Origin: Martinezella tropici
GTDB taxonomy: Bacteria; Pseudomonadota; Alphaproteobacteria; Rhizobiales; Rhizobiaceae
Length of the DNA: 64,000 nucleotides
NCBI RefSeq assembly: GCF_003287875.1
Contig: NZ_QMKK01000024.1
Span: forward strand, 114,989-178,988
Direction of reading: 5' to 3'
Numbering within the stretch: the first letter of the stretch is position 1; every line of letters begins with the position of its first letter. A model generated the notes under the pieces. It searched no databases. It had not been told where the DNA came from and saw only the letters and a program-made list of their open reading frames with translations. Positions 18,570 through 27,435 of the stretch are shown here, one piece after another. Position numbers and translations under genes: made by a program.

Positions 18570-18614
18570 GCATGATCCCAAAAAGTGCGCAGCGGTTTTT
18601 GGATAAGATCATGC
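18570..18614. repeat. Rhizobiales intergenic palindromic element, copy 1
   Basis: GCATGATC (18570-18577) pairs with GATCATGC (18607-18614), and inside it CCAAAAA pairs with TTTTTGG around a GTGCGCAGCGG loop. The core AAAAGTGCGCAGCGGTTTT recurs near 23676 and 30564. It lies between surf1 and ispH. Similar elements are scattered through Rhizobiaceae genomes; no role is established. Confidence 0.75.
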
Positions 18615-18684
18615 GGACTGAATGGAGCAGGCGGCAGGGCAGCCCTATCTATGGCTCAAGCCACTGTCGCATTTCGGAAGAGAT

Positions 18685-19692
18685 ATGAACATAGCCATTT
18701 CCAAACCTGACCTGACCATCCGGCTTTGCGGGCCGCGCGGCTTCTGCGCCGGCGTCGATCGCGCTATCCAGATCGTCGTTCTGGCGCTGAAGGCCTATGG
18801 CGCACCCGTCTATGTCCGCCATGAGATCGTGCACAATCGCTATGTCGTCGAAGGGCTGGAGGCCAAGGGTGCCATCTTCGTCGAGGAGCTGGATGAAATC
18901 CCGGCCGAGCATCGCGCCCAGCCCGTCGTCTTCTCGGCGCATGGCGTGCCGAAATCCGTGCCGGCGGATGCCGATGCGCGCAATCTCTTCTATCTCGATG
19001 CCACCTGTCCGCTGGTCTCCAAGGTGCACAAGCAGGCCATGCGCCATAATCGCCTCGGCCGCCATGTCGTCCTGATCGGCCATGCCGGCCATCCGGAAGT
19101 GATCGGCACCATGGGCCAGCTGCCTGAGGGTGCCGTGTCGCTGATCGAAACCGTGGAGGACGCCGACGTCTACCAGCCTGATGATCCGGACAATCTCGGC
19201 TTCGTCACGCAGACGACGCTCTCTGTTGACGATACCGCCGGCGTCATCGCGCGGCTGCAGGAGCGCTTCCCAAATCTTACTGCACCAGCGGCAGACTCGA
19301 TCTGCTACGCCACGACCAACCGCCAGGAAGTCGTGAAGGAGGCGGCGCCGGGCTGCGATCTCTTCATCGTCGTCGGTGCGCCGAACTCGTCGAATTCCAA
19401 GCGCCTCGTGGAAGTGGCGCTGAGGGCAGGGGCGAAGAAATCCGTCCTCGTGCAGCGCGCCGCCGAGATCGATTGGGACGATATCGGCGATATCAAGACG
19501 GTCGGTTTGTCGGCTGGTGCATCTGCGCCAGAAGTCATCGTCAACGAGATCATCGAAGCCTTCCGCGCCCGCTATAATGCTGTGGTGGAACTTGCCGAAA
19601 CTGTGAAGGAAACCGAGAATTTCCTCGTCAATCGCGAGCTTCGCAGTATAGAGCTGACGACAGCAGACATGGCTTTCGTCAACGGCGAATAG
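18685..19692 (+). CDS. ispH: 4-hydroxy-3-methylbut-2-enyl diphosphate reductase
   Basis: 335 aa from ATG 18685 (GGAAGAG just upstream). Last enzyme of the MEP isoprenoid pathway, converting HMBPP to IPP and DMAPP with an iron-sulfur cluster. The three cluster cysteines are in [26 protein letters not shown] and [18 protein letters not shown] and [15 protein letters not shown] are further IspH signatures. Begins an ispH-thrB-rnhA run. Confidence 0.97.
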   Translation: MNIAISKPDLTIRLCGPRGFCAGVDRAIQIVVLALKAYGAPVYVRHEIVHNRYVVEGLEAKGAIFVEELDEIPAEHRAQPVVFSAHGVPKSVPADADARNLFYLDATCPLVSKVHKQAMRHNRLGRHVVLIGHAGHPEVIGTMGQLPEGAVSLIETVEDADVYQPDDPDNLGFVTQTTLSVDDTAGVIARLQERFPNLTAPAADSICYATTNRQEVVKEAAPGCDLFIVVGAPNSSNSKRLVEVALRAGAKKSVLVQRAAEIDWDDIGDIKTVGLSAGASAPEVIVNEIIEAFRARYNAVVELAETVKETENFLVNRELRSIELTTADMAFVNGE

Positions 19693-19725
19693 CCGACCTA
19701 AGGCGCTCAAGTTCGGGACTGTTTC

Positions 19726-20691
19726 GTGGCCGTTTATACCGATATTACCGAAGACGATTTGAAGTGGTTCCTGACCGAATATGATGTCGGCGAATTGCTC
19801 TCTTATAAGGGCATTGCCGAAGGCGTCGAGAACTCGAACTTCCTCTTACATACGAGCCGCGATCCGCTGATTCTGACGCTTTACGAGAAGCGCGTCGACA
19901 AGGGCGATCTGCCGTTCTTCCTGAGGCTGATGCAGCATCTGGCGAGCCGCGGCCTATCCTGTCCACTGCCTTTGCCGCGCCGTGACGGCGCCTTGCTCGG
20001 TCATCTCTCCGGCCGCCCTGCCGCCCTGATCTCCTTCCTCGAGGGCATGTGGCTGCGCAAGCCCGAGGCGCATCACTGCCGCGAGGTCGGCAAGGCGCTG
20101 GCCGCCATGCATATTGCCGGTGAAGGCTTCGCCATCCGCCGCACGAACGCGCTGTCGCTTGAGGGCTGGCAAGCGCTCTGGGAGAAATCCGAAGCACGCG
20201 CCGACGAAGTCGAAACCGGCCTGCAGGACGAAATCTGCGGCGAACTCGATTTCCTCGCAAAGCATTGGCCGAAGAATCTGCCGGAAGGCGTCATCCATGC
20301 CGATCTCTTTCCGGACAATGTCTTCTTCCTCGGGGACAAACTCTCCGGTCTGATCGATTTCTATTTCGCCTGCAACGATCAGCTCGCCTACGACGTCTCG
20401 ATCTGCCTCAATGCCTGGTGCTTCGAAAAGGACCATGCCTATAACATCACCAAGGGCATGGCGCTGCTAGAGGGTTATCAGAGCGTGCGACCGCTGAGCG
20501 AGGCTGAAATCGCCGCTCTGCCGACGCTTGCCCGTGGCTCGGCGCTGCGCTTCTTCCTGACGCGGCTTTACGACTGGCTGACGACGCCGGCAGGCGCCAT
20601 GGTCACCAAGAAAGACCCGATCGAATATCTGCGCAAGCTGCGCTTCCATCGCCAGATCGCCTCTGCGGCCGAATATGGGCTGAAGGCATGA
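19726..20691 (+). CDS. thrB: Homoserine kinase (APH-fold type)
   Basis: 321 aa, GTG start. It phosphorylates homoserine for threonine synthesis. Unlike the GHMP-type ThrB of enterics it has the aminoglycoside-phosphotransferase fold: [24 protein letters not shown] contains the catalytic HxDxxxxN and the metal-binding [19 protein letters not shown] is the nucleotide-binding loop. Its stop overlaps the rnhA start (ATGA). The partner thrC lies 18 kb away in this window. Confidence 0.94.
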   Translation: MAVYTDITEDDLKWFLTEYDVGELLSYKGIAEGVENSNFLLHTSRDPLILTLYEKRVDKGDLPFFLRLMQHLASRGLSCPLPLPRRDGALLGHLSGRPAALISFLEGMWLRKPEAHHCREVGKALAAMHIAGEGFAIRRTNALSLEGWQALWEKSEARADEVETGLQDEICGELDFLAKHWPKNLPEGVIHADLFPDNVFFLGDKLSGLIDFYFACNDQLAYDVSICLNAWCFEKDHAYNITKGMALLEGYQSVRPLSEAEIAALPTLARGSALRFFLTRLYDWLTTPAGAMVTKKDPIEYLRKLRFHRQIASAAEYGLKA

Positions 20692-21128
20692 AGCACGTCG
20701 ATATTTTTACCGACGGCGCCTGCTCGGGCAACCCCGGTCCCGGCGGCTGGGGGGCGGTGCTTCGCTATGGCGAGGTGGAAAAGGAACTCTCCGGCGGCGA
20801 AGCAGATACGACCAACAACCGCATGGAGCTGATGGCGGCGATCTCGGCGCTTGGCGCTCTGAAAAGCCCCTGCGAAGTCGATCTCTATACCGACAGCGTC
20901 TACGTCAAGGACGGCATCACCAAATGGATCTTCGGCTGGAAGAAGAACGGCTGGAAGACCGCCGACAAGAAGCCGGTGAAGAATGCCGAGCTGTGGCAGG
21001 CGCTGGACGAGGCCTATAACAGGCACCAGGTGACGCTGCACTGGGTCAAGGGGCATGCGGGACACCCGGAGAACGAGCGGGCCGACGAGTTGGCGCGCAA
21101 GGGCATGGAGCCTTTCAAGCGGAGGTAA
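20688..21128 (+). CDS. rnhA: Ribonuclease HI
   Basis: 146 aa, standard RNase HI length. Catalytic carboxylates are visible as D in [18 protein letters not shown] in [13 protein letters not shown] in DLYTDSVYV and D in ENERADELA, with the H in WVKGHAGH. It cuts the RNA strand of RNA:DNA hybrids. Start codon overlaps the thrB stop. The gene pair thrB-rnhA is conserved in Rhizobiales. Confidence 0.97.
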   Translation: MKHVDIFTDGACSGNPGPGGWGAVLRYGEVEKELSGGEADTTNNRMELMAAISALGALKSPCEVDLYTDSVYVKDGITKWIFGWKKNGWKTADKKPVKNAELWQALDEAYNRHQVTLHWVKGHAGHPENERADELARKGMEPFKRR

Positions 21129-21214
21129 GAGCGAAGATCCTTCGTTCTCGGCACAGACTTTTCACCAAAGGCTATTCCGGTTTCGGACTCTTATCGATGC
21201 TTTGCGCCGCACGA

Positions 21215-21880
21215 TCAAAGCGGATAGTTCGAGTAGATCATCTTGAGATTTGGATCGTTGGCGATGCTGACGGGAGTCACGAGGCTCTGGTTGAGGATGT
21301 ATCGATAGCACTGGTCGAAATCGTAGCCGCGTTCCGTGCATTCGCTGTCGCGCTTCCAGCGTGACTGAACGAGCTTTCTGACAAGGATATTGTCGATGTT
21401 TAGCTCCGATATTTTTTGCACCTTGCCAATCTCCAGACCTACCGCTTTGTAAGCGAGATAGGGCAGCTCGCTGCAATAGATCGCATCGTTGTTGAAGGAG
21501 AAGAAAAGATCGTAGGGTTTGCCGTAGAATGTGCGGGAATGCGATATGAGCTGTCGCGCCGTTTCAGGTGTGAGACGCTGATCGCGATAGATCGTAACCC
21601 GCTTCAGCAAGCCGCGATTGACCCAGGTTTCTAGCGGCGTTTCCTTGACCTTCTCTGCGGCCTCTATGACAGTGATGGTCCCGTGATCATTCTTGATGAT
21701 GCCCATATGCGAAAAGGTGGAGCTGGTCGCGAATATGATGGCGCTTGATTGGTTGCTGGTCGATGTCTGAAAAATCAGGTCACCATCGTTAAGCGGAGGA
21801 TAATCGCCACCAGCAGTGGCATAGAGTGTTCCTGCAACAAGGCAGGCCAATAGGATCGCGGCGGCTATCAGTTTCTTCAT
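21215..21880 (-). CDS. YiiX-type permuted papain-like cysteine hydrolase, secreted
   Basis: 221 aa with a signal peptide (MKKLIAAAILLACLVAGTLYA). The NlpC/P60-like permuted core is recognised by PLNDGDLIFQTS at the start, SHMGIIK with the catalytic His (FSHMGI), and DAIYCSELPYLAYK with the catalytic Cys. Related proteins (YiiX/YebB) have unknown substrates, possibly peptides or lipids. GGGGATGG precedes the start. Convergent with rnhA. Confidence 0.82.
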   Translation of the reverse strand: MKKLIAAAILLACLVAGTLYATAGGDYPPLNDGDLIFQTSTSNQSSAIIFATSSTFSHMGIIKNDHGTITVIEAAEKVKETPLETWVNRGLLKRVTIYRDQRLTPETARQLISHSRTFYGKPYDLFFSFNNDAIYCSELPYLAYKAVGLEIGKVQKISELNIDNILVRKLVQSRWKRDSECTERGYDFDQCYRYILNQSLVTPVSIANDPNLKMIYSNYPL

Positions 21881-22075
21881 GCCATCCCCGGAACCAATTG
21901 AAAGTTCTTGATCAATTTATCTTCTTGAAAACACTTTTCGCGCTGAAAGATGGCATCTGGAAGGCTGGGCAACAAAACAGATGACGATGTGGCGGCAATT
22001 CCAGCGGGAGTCATCGAGCGGATACTTCCCGAAGGCAGGGATAAGGCAGGACTTGCCGCGCCGTACAAGGCGCGA

Positions 22076-22978
22076 TCACCTCAGGATGTGATCGAGCGCG
22101 CTTCTTACACGCGGCCTTTCGGTTACGGAGAGCGGCAGGATCGGGCGCGGTGGATCAATCCGGCAAAGGTCGAGCGCTTCGGCAATCGCGTACATGACAC
22201 GGAAGCTGCCGAACTCCTTGAACAGGTTCCATAGCGGCTGGAATTTTTGATCGAGCCGTTCCGTTTCGGCGGTGTCGCCGGCTTGGGCAGCCCGTGTGAG
22301 GGCCAGCGCTTCGGCGGGCAGGAGACCGGCGATCACGCTGTACCAGGCGTCACAACCCGCCAGTAGCCCGGCCGCGGCTCCCCAATCGCCGCTATAGCCG
22401 ATGGAGAAATCCTTTGGCGTTTCCTGGCGCAGAAGTCCCATCTCTCCCTTGAAATCGCTCTCCGGCGGCAATGGCATCTTCACCGCCACGATGTTCGCCA
22501 CCTTTGCCAGCCGGGCAATCAGCGCGTGGCTGAAGGTAAATCTCGTCGTGCCGGGATTGTTATAGATGCAGAGCGGCAGCTCGCCGGCCTCCGCGACGGC
22601 TGCGAAATGCTGGTAGACCTCTTCCTCCGTGAGTGGAGTATAGGACATGGGGGCAAGCAATAGCCCGTCCGCGCCGGCAGCCCTGGCGTCGCGCGCCAAT
22701 GCCTGAGCCTCGTCGGTTCGCAGCGCTCCGACGCCGACGATGACGGGGATCTTGCCGCCGACACCTGTCATCGCGGCCTCAACGGCGCGCCGCCGCTCGT
22801 CGCGTGACAGAAAGGCGTAGCCGCCGGTGCTGCCGAGCAATCCAATGGAATCGGCGCCGGCCAGATGGATGCGTTCAAGCAGGCGTGTGAGCACTGCAAT
22901 ATCAACGTGTCCGGAAGCATCGGCCGGGGTAATGGGGAAGGCCGAAAGACCAGTAAAGAGCGTCATGATCGTCTTCAT
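22076..22978 (-). CDS. Dihydrodipicolinate synthase family aldolase
   Basis: 300 aa from ATG 22978 (AAGGAAGG adjoins it); an ATG at 22966 (MTLFTGLSAFPITP) is equally plausible. TIM-barrel DapA/NAL fold: LLGSTGGYAFLSRDERRR is the oxo-acid loop, YNNPGTTRF carries the catalytic Tyr and IVAVKMPLPPE the Schiff-base Lys. It differs from true DapA in the loop (STGGYAF instead of GTTGE), so it is probably not the lysine-pathway enzyme; substrate unknown. Confidence 0.78.
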   Translation of the reverse strand: MKTIMTLFTGLSAFPITPADASGHVDIAVLTRLLERIHLAGADSIGLLGSTGGYAFLSRDERRRAVEAAMTGVGGKIPVIVGVGALRTDEAQALARDARAAGADGLLLAPMSYTPLTEEEVYQHFAAVAEAGELPLCIYNNPGTTRFTFSHALIARLAKVANIVAVKMPLPPESDFKGEMGLLRQETPKDFSIGYSGDWGAAAGLLAGCDAWYSVIAGLLPAEALALTRAAQAGDTAETERLDQKFQPLWNLFKEFGSFRVMYAIAEALDLCRIDPPRPILPLSVTERPRVRSALDHILR

Positions 22979-23047
22979 CCTTCCTTGAGCTCCGGACAAC
23001 CGCGGCGATCGAAAACAGGCTGTTTGCCCATGAATACGCCGCGCAAG

Positions 23048-23656
23048 TCATATCCCGCTCAACAACTTGGTGGCAATCATCCACATGGTAAAAGCAATGA
23101 GCGTTTCCAGAATGCGCCAGGATGCGGGCTTCGCAAAGATCGGTCTCAGCCATCTCGCGCCAAAGCCAAGCGAAAAGAAGAACAGGAAGGAACCCGTCAT
23201 GGCACCCGCCGCAAATGAAGCCTCGTTTCCCGGAAACCGGGTCGAGATCGTGCCAAGCAGCGCGACGGTATCGAGATAGACATGCGGGTTGAGCCAGGTG
23301 AGCGCCAGGCACATGGCGAGCGTCTGCCGGAAGCTCGCTGATTTCGCTTCTCCGGCGGCCAGCACCGCCGACGAACGCAAGGCGGAATAGAGGCTCCTTG
23401 CCCCATACCAGATGAGGAAGGCCGCTCCCGCATAGCGCATGACCGGATCGAGCCAGGGAAGCAGGGCGGCGATCTGGCGAAAGCTCGTCACCCCGAGCAC
23501 GATGAGCGCGGCATCGGAGAGGGCGCAGGCGAGGCAGACGGCGAATACATGTTCGTTGCGAAGGCCCTGGCGCAGGACGAAGGCGTTTTGCGCACCGATC
23601 GCGACAATCAGGCTGAGGCCCATCGTGAGGCCTGTCAGGTAAATCGAAAAATTCAT
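23048..23656 (-). CDS. argO: LysE/ArgO family amino-acid exporter
   Basis: 202 aa, six hydrophobic helices, starting MNFSIYLTGLTMGLSLIVAIGAQNAFVLRQGL, where the GAQNAF block is the LysE family signature; LTWLNPHVYLDTV is another. It exports basic amino acids such as arginine or lysine across the inner membrane. It is divergent from an ArgP-type LysR regulator, the usual arrangement for this exporter. A palindromic repeat element ends only 7 bases before its ATG, leaving almost no room for a normal ribosome-binding site. Confidence 0.9.
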   Translation of the reverse strand: MNFSIYLTGLTMGLSLIVAIGAQNAFVLRQGLRNEHVFAVCLACALSDAALIVLGVTSFRQIAALLPWLDPVMRYAGAAFLIWYGARSLYSALRSSAVLAAGEAKSASFRQTLAMCLALTWLNPHVYLDTVALLGTISTRFPGNEASFAAGAMTGSFLFFFSLGFGARWLRPIFAKPASWRILETLIAFTMWMIATKLLSGI

Positions 23657-23663
23657 GCTCGAA

Positions 23664-23706
23664 GCAATTCCGGTAAAAGTGCGAAGCGGTTTTCGTCCGG
23701 AATTGC
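23664..23706. repeat. Rhizobiales intergenic palindromic element, copy 2, abutting argO
   Basis: GCAATTCCGG (23664-23673) pairs perfectly with CCGGAATTGC (23697-23706), with the shared core AAAAGTGCGAAGCGGTTTT between them. On the minus strand it lies directly upstream of the argO start, so the hairpin would form in the argO leader. Confidence 0.75.
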
Positions 23707-23819
23707 GCAAAAAAGAAAAGTTTTAGCGAAATGCTCCGAAATGAATGAGCCTTTCAGTATCGCCATATGTGGGTTTAGGCTAATTAATGTTGCTAACCCG
23801 GATTAAGAAAAACTAAGCT

Positions 23820-24719
23820 ATGCTCGACTATTCAGCTCTCCGTGCCGTCTCAATGGTCGTGCAGACCGGCAGCTTCGAAAAGGCTGCGGGCATTCTGAAC
23901 GTAACGCCGTCGGCCGTCTCGCAGCGGGTGAAACAGCTTGAGGAGCGCCTCGGCGTGGTTCTGATCGCCAGGGGCAACCCGTGCACCGCGACGGAAAAGG
24001 GCGAATGGCTCTGCCGCCATATGGAGAATGTCGGCATGCTCGAAGACGAGCTGTTCGGGCGCCTGCCGGCCCTCGCCGATCCGGGCGAGCCCCAGCAAAA
24101 GGTAATGCTTCGCATTGCCACGAATGCCGATAGCCTCGGGACGTGGTTCGTAGAGGCCATATCCGGCTTTGCCAAGCGCTCTCCCTATCTGCTGAATATC
24201 GCCATCGATGACCAGGATCATACCGCCGAATGGCTGCAGCGTGGGCGGGTGATCGCGGCCGTCACCAGCCTGGAAAAGCCGATCCAGGGATGCCGGCGCA
24301 CATCCCTCGGTGCGCTCCGCTATCATGCGACTGCAAGCCCCGATTTCATGGCCCGGTATTTTAAAGCGGGCGTGACCCCGGAAGCGATCGTGAATGCGCC
24401 GGCCTTGACCTTTAACCAGAAGGACAGGCTTCAAAGCCAGTGGATACGCCAGACATTCGGAAAGGATTTTACCTATCCGAGCCACTGGCTGCCGTCGACA
24501 CAGGGCTTCGTCGATGCCAGCCTCTCAGGCATGGGATGGGGCATGAATCCCATCCAGCTCGTACGGGAACATCTGCAGGCCGGGCGCTTGGTCGAGCTGA
24601 TTCCCGATACCCCGCTGAACATCCCATTATATTGGCAGGTGAGCCGCCTCGCGGCCGATCGGCTTGCCGAATTAACGCGTGAGATCATCGCAACAGCCAA
24701 ATACCATCTGTCGGCGTGA
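23820..24719 (+). CDS. argP: LysR-family regulator, ArgP type
   Basis: 299 aa. The winged helix-turn-helix at residues about 3-62 (YSALRAVSMVVQTGSFEKAAGILNVTPSAVSQRVKQLE) is near identical in layout to ArgP/LysG, followed by an effector-binding domain. ArgP-type regulators activate the divergent exporter gene when basic amino acids accumulate. The 163-base divergent region (23657-23819) should hold its binding site; I could not fix it by eye. Confidence 0.9.
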   Translation: MLDYSALRAVSMVVQTGSFEKAAGILNVTPSAVSQRVKQLEERLGVVLIARGNPCTATEKGEWLCRHMENVGMLEDELFGRLPALADPGEPQQKVMLRIATNADSLGTWFVEAISGFAKRSPYLLNIAIDDQDHTAEWLQRGRVIAAVTSLEKPIQGCRRTSLGALRYHATASPDFMARYFKAGVTPEAIVNAPALTFNQKDRLQSQWIRQTFGKDFTYPSHWLPSTQGFVDASLSGMGWGMNPIQLVREHLQAGRLVELIPDTPLNIPLYWQVSRLAADRLAELTREIIATAKYHLSA

Positions 24720-24844
24720 GCTGTGCTTCGAGCTGAGCAGTTTACAATTGGCTCCGCTGCCTGGAACGGAATGTTCGCGAATCGGCGCCTTGCCCCGCTG
24801 CCCTTTACCTCTATGCTGCTCCCGATTTCCAGGGAGACTGACTT

Positions 24845-25153
24845 ATGATCCTGCATTGCGTTTTTCTTAGACTCAAATCCGCCCTGACACAGGAGGAGAA
24901 GAGGGCGCTCTTCGAATCCGTCGCCGCCTTGCAGAAGGTCATTCCGGGTATTGTCGACGTGAAATATGGGCCAAACGTCTCGCCCGAGGGCCTGCATGGC
25001 GGCTTCGCCGATGGATTTGTCGTCACTTTTGAAAGTGCCGAAGCGCGCGATGCCTATCTAGTGCATCCTGATCACGTCGCTGTCGGCGAACGGATCGTTT
25101 CGTCCACGGATGGCGGCCTGGCCGGCCTGATGATCTTCGATTTCAATCTTTAA
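24845..25153 (+). CDS. Dabb (stress-responsive alpha/beta barrel) domain protein
   Basis: 102 aa, covering a single Dabb domain: MILHCVFLRLKS at the start, a central PGIVDVKYGPNVSPEGLHGGFADGFVVTFES and HPDHVAVGERI. Such proteins form dimeric ferredoxin-like barrels; members include polyketide cyclases and stress proteins, and many have no assigned role. GGGAGACTGACTT precedes the ATG. Stands alone. Confidence 0.85.
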   Translation: MILHCVFLRLKSALTQEEKRALFESVAALQKVIPGIVDVKYGPNVSPEGLHGGFADGFVVTFESAEARDAYLVHPDHVAVGERIVSSTDGGLAGLMIFDFNL

Positions 25154-25187
25154 TGGAACGGGCGGCAGGCGCAGGCTTCGACCATGC

Positions 25188-25874
25188 TCATGCCGGCCGC
25201 CTGGGCGCGACGACCCGGAGGTTCATCTCGGAGCGCAAGCGGAAGCCCATTGCCCTGTAAAGCGAGATCGCAGGCGTGTTCGTGGCACGGGCGTGCAGGT
25301 AGACGGTTTCGTCTCTCGCCGAGATTTCGCCGGCAACGAAGCGGAAGAGCAGGGTGCCGAGGCCCCGTCCCTGAAAATCTGGATGGGTGCAAAGGCCGCT
25401 GAGTTCGGTAAAGCCAGGCTGGCGCATGCGCTGGCCGGCCATGGCAACGAGGCGGCCATCGATCTTCACACCCCAAAATGGGCCGAGACTTTGGGCGCGC
25501 AGCGTAAACGGGCCGGGTTCGGTCAGCGTGGCCAGGGCAAGCATCTCCGTTGCATCGGCTTCCGTCAGCGCTTCGATCCGGCTGTCGGAAATCCGCTGAT
25601 AGGGCCGTTCCGCGATCATCTGCACCAACTTGCTTTCGGAGACGATCGTCAAGCCCTGGGGGAGTGGGAGAGGGTTGGCTTCCACGAGCGCCATGATCTC
25701 GCCGGCTGCCGGCAGACTCTGCAAAGCCTCCAGGCTTTCCGACGTATCATCGGCAGGCGCGGCGAAAGGCACGATGGAAGGTGGATAGCGGAGGGCATGC
25801 TCGCTGCCTTCGGCCAAGGTCGCGTGGGCGGTACGAAGCGCGCTCCAGGCCGGCCGGTCGAGAATATGGCTCAT
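25188..25874 (-). CDS. GNAT acetyltransferase (FR47-like)
   Basis: 228 aa. The C-terminal half holds the GNAT fold with the acetyl-CoA pyrophosphate loop HPDFQGRGLGTLLFRFVA (Q/RxxGxG/A) and the ending RATNTPAISLYRAMGFRLRSEMN. The N-terminal half is less conserved. Substrate unknown. Translationally coupled to the upstream MarR gene (ATGA overlap at 25871-25874), which suggests the regulator controls it. Confidence 0.85.
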   Translation of the reverse strand: MSHILDRPAWSALRTAHATLAEGSEHALRYPPSIVPFAAPADDTSESLEALQSLPAAGEIMALVEANPLPLPQGLTIVSESKLVQMIAERPYQRISDSRIEALTEADATEMLALATLTEPGPFTLRAQSLGPFWGVKIDGRLVAMAGQRMRQPGFTELSGLCTHPDFQGRGLGTLLFRFVAGEISARDETVYLHARATNTPAISLYRAMGFRLRSEMNLRVVAPRRPA

Positions 25875-26365
25875 GGTTTCTGCTCCTTGTCGGGATTGCC
25901 CCGACGGGCAAGCGGCGCTTCGGCAAGCCCGTCCTCGATTGCGGCGAGTTGTTGCAGGATCGGCCTGGAACTCTCGCCGCAGAGCTCCGTTACCGCCTGT
26001 TCGATACGCGGCCAGACGAATCGTTTCGAATAATCGACGAGTTCCTGTCCTTGCGGGGTCAGCGAGACCAATCTTCGGCGCTGGTCTTCGGGCGAGGCCT
26101 GCATGTCGACATAACCCAATTCCAAAAGCTGAGAGATGGTGCGCGTGGCTCCCGGCTGGGTGATGCCGACAGCTTGCGCAAGTTCACCGATGGTAAGCGG
26201 ACCAGCCCGATCGATTGCGGCCAGGAAGGGATATTGGGCAGATTGTAGCGAAACGCCAAGCTCCTCCATAATCTGCTGGGTGTCTGCCTGAAGTCGTTCG
26301 CCGATGCGACGAAAGCGGCTGCCGAGACAAAGGAATCCCAGCGATTTCACGATATCCTCGACCAT
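25871..26365 (-). CDS. MarR family transcriptional regulator
   Basis: 164 aa from ATG 26365 with GAGG before it. Winged helix-turn-helix: LTIGELAQAVGITQPGATRTISQLLELGYVDMQASPEDQRRRLVSLTPQG, including the wing with the D-x-R-R motif. Usually represses its own operon until a small ligand binds. A perfect 12-bp palindrome sits 22 bases upstream. Forms an operon with the GNAT gene. Confidence 0.9.
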   Translation of the reverse strand: MVEDIVKSLGFLCLGSRFRRIGERLQADTQQIMEELGVSLQSAQYPFLAAIDRAGPLTIGELAQAVGITQPGATRTISQLLELGYVDMQASPEDQRRRLVSLTPQGQELVDYSKRFVWPRIEQAVTELCGESSRPILQQLAAIEDGLAEAPLARRGNPDKEQKP

Positions 26366-26386
26366 GGCGATCCTCAACTCAATTTC

Positions 26387-26398
26387 ATAACTAGTTAT
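26387..26398. promoter_or_regulatory. Palindromic operator candidate for the MarR regulator
   Basis: ATAACTAGTTAT, a perfect 12-bp palindrome upstream of the MarR start in an AT-rich stretch (ATAACTAGTTATATAAATTG). The size, symmetry and position fit autoregulation by a MarR dimer. Confidence 0.55.
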
Positions 26399-26513
26399 AT
26401 AAATTGTTATGCAATTGCCGTCAAGTCATGAGTGCTGCAGCATGCTTGGGTTGGATATTGAGGTATGGGAGAAGCCGCGGGCATATGCCCGCGGCCATGC
26501 TTGTTCGGCTGCT

Positions 26514-27416
26514 TCAGCTCGACTTCGCCATCGCTGCAGCGAGTTGATCAACGTTATAACGGAACATTTTTTCATAAGTCGAAGCTGGCCCGTTGGCCTT
26601 TGACAGCGATTCGACATAGAGCTCACCGCCGGGTTCGGCGCCGGTTGCCTTGGCAACCTGCTTGACGAGGCGCGGGTCGTTTGAGTTTTCGAAGAAGTAA
26701 GTCTTCACATGCTCGGTCTTGATCTGCTCGATCAGCTGGGCGACCTTGGCAGCCGAGGCTTCCGTCTCTGTCGAAAAGCCAATCGGAGCAAGGAAGTTCA
26801 CCTTATATTCGCGGCCGAAGTAGCCGAAGGCATCATGGCTCGTCAGCACTTTGCGGCGATCGTCCGGAATCTTGTCAAACTTGCTGTGCGCATAGGTGTC
26901 AAGCTCAGTCAGAACCTTCGTGTAGCGCTCGGCATTGGTCTTGAAATCGGCGGCGTCGGCCGGATCGGCGGCGGAAAGAGCCTTTTCGATATTGGCGACC
27001 CAGATCTTCACATTGATCGGGCTGTTCCAGACATGCGGATCGGTGACGGTCTTACCGTCATCCACCATGGTGCGGGTGTTGATGCCTTCGGAAGCGACAA
27101 CAGGCGTTCCCTTGTAGCCGGATGCGCTGATCAGCCGGTCCATCCAGCCTTCCAGGCCTTCGCCGCTGACGAAGACGACCTTGGCAGCGTTCAGCGTCTT
27201 GGCATCGGCCGGAGACGGCTCGAATTCATGGGGGTCGCCGTTCGCGCCGACGAGGCTCGATACCTTCACGTGGTCACCGCCGACATGCTTGACGACATCG
27301 GCGAGCACGGTGAAGGACGCCACGACATTGAGCGTTTCGGCAGAAGCGGGTGCAGCGACGCCGAAGGCGACGAAGGCTGTTGCAGCCGCAGAGAGAAGCA
27401 GTCTCTGTTTGTTCAT
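26514..27416 (-). CDS. Zinc-type ABC transporter substrate-binding protein (cluster 9)
   Basis: 300 aa with a signal peptide ending ASAETLN. Periplasmic solute-binding protein of the ZnuA/AztC/PsaA family. Metal ligands visible: H63 (DPHEFEPS), H128 (DPHVW), H194 (TSHDAFGYFG) and an acidic residue in ENSNDPR (E243/D247). Three histidines favour Zn(II) over Mn(II), which uses Glu at the third position. There is no long His-rich loop as in enterobacterial ZnuA, which resembles AztC. Last gene of the operon. Confidence 0.85.
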   Translation of the reverse strand: MNKQRLLLSAAATAFVAFGVAAPASAETLNVVASFTVLADVVKHVGGDHVKVSSLVGANGDPHEFEPSPADAKTLNAAKVVFVSGEGLEGWMDRLISASGYKGTPVVASEGINTRTMVDDGKTVTDPHVWNSPINVKIWVANIEKALSAADPADAADFKTNAERYTKVLTELDTYAHSKFDKIPDDRRKVLTSHDAFGYFGREYKVNFLAPIGFSTETEASAAKVAQLIEQIKTEHVKTYFFENSNDPRLVKQVAKATGAEPGGELYVESLSKANGPASTYEKMFRYNVDQLAAAMAKSS

Positions 27417-27435
27417 GCGAGTCTCCTTGTTCGGA

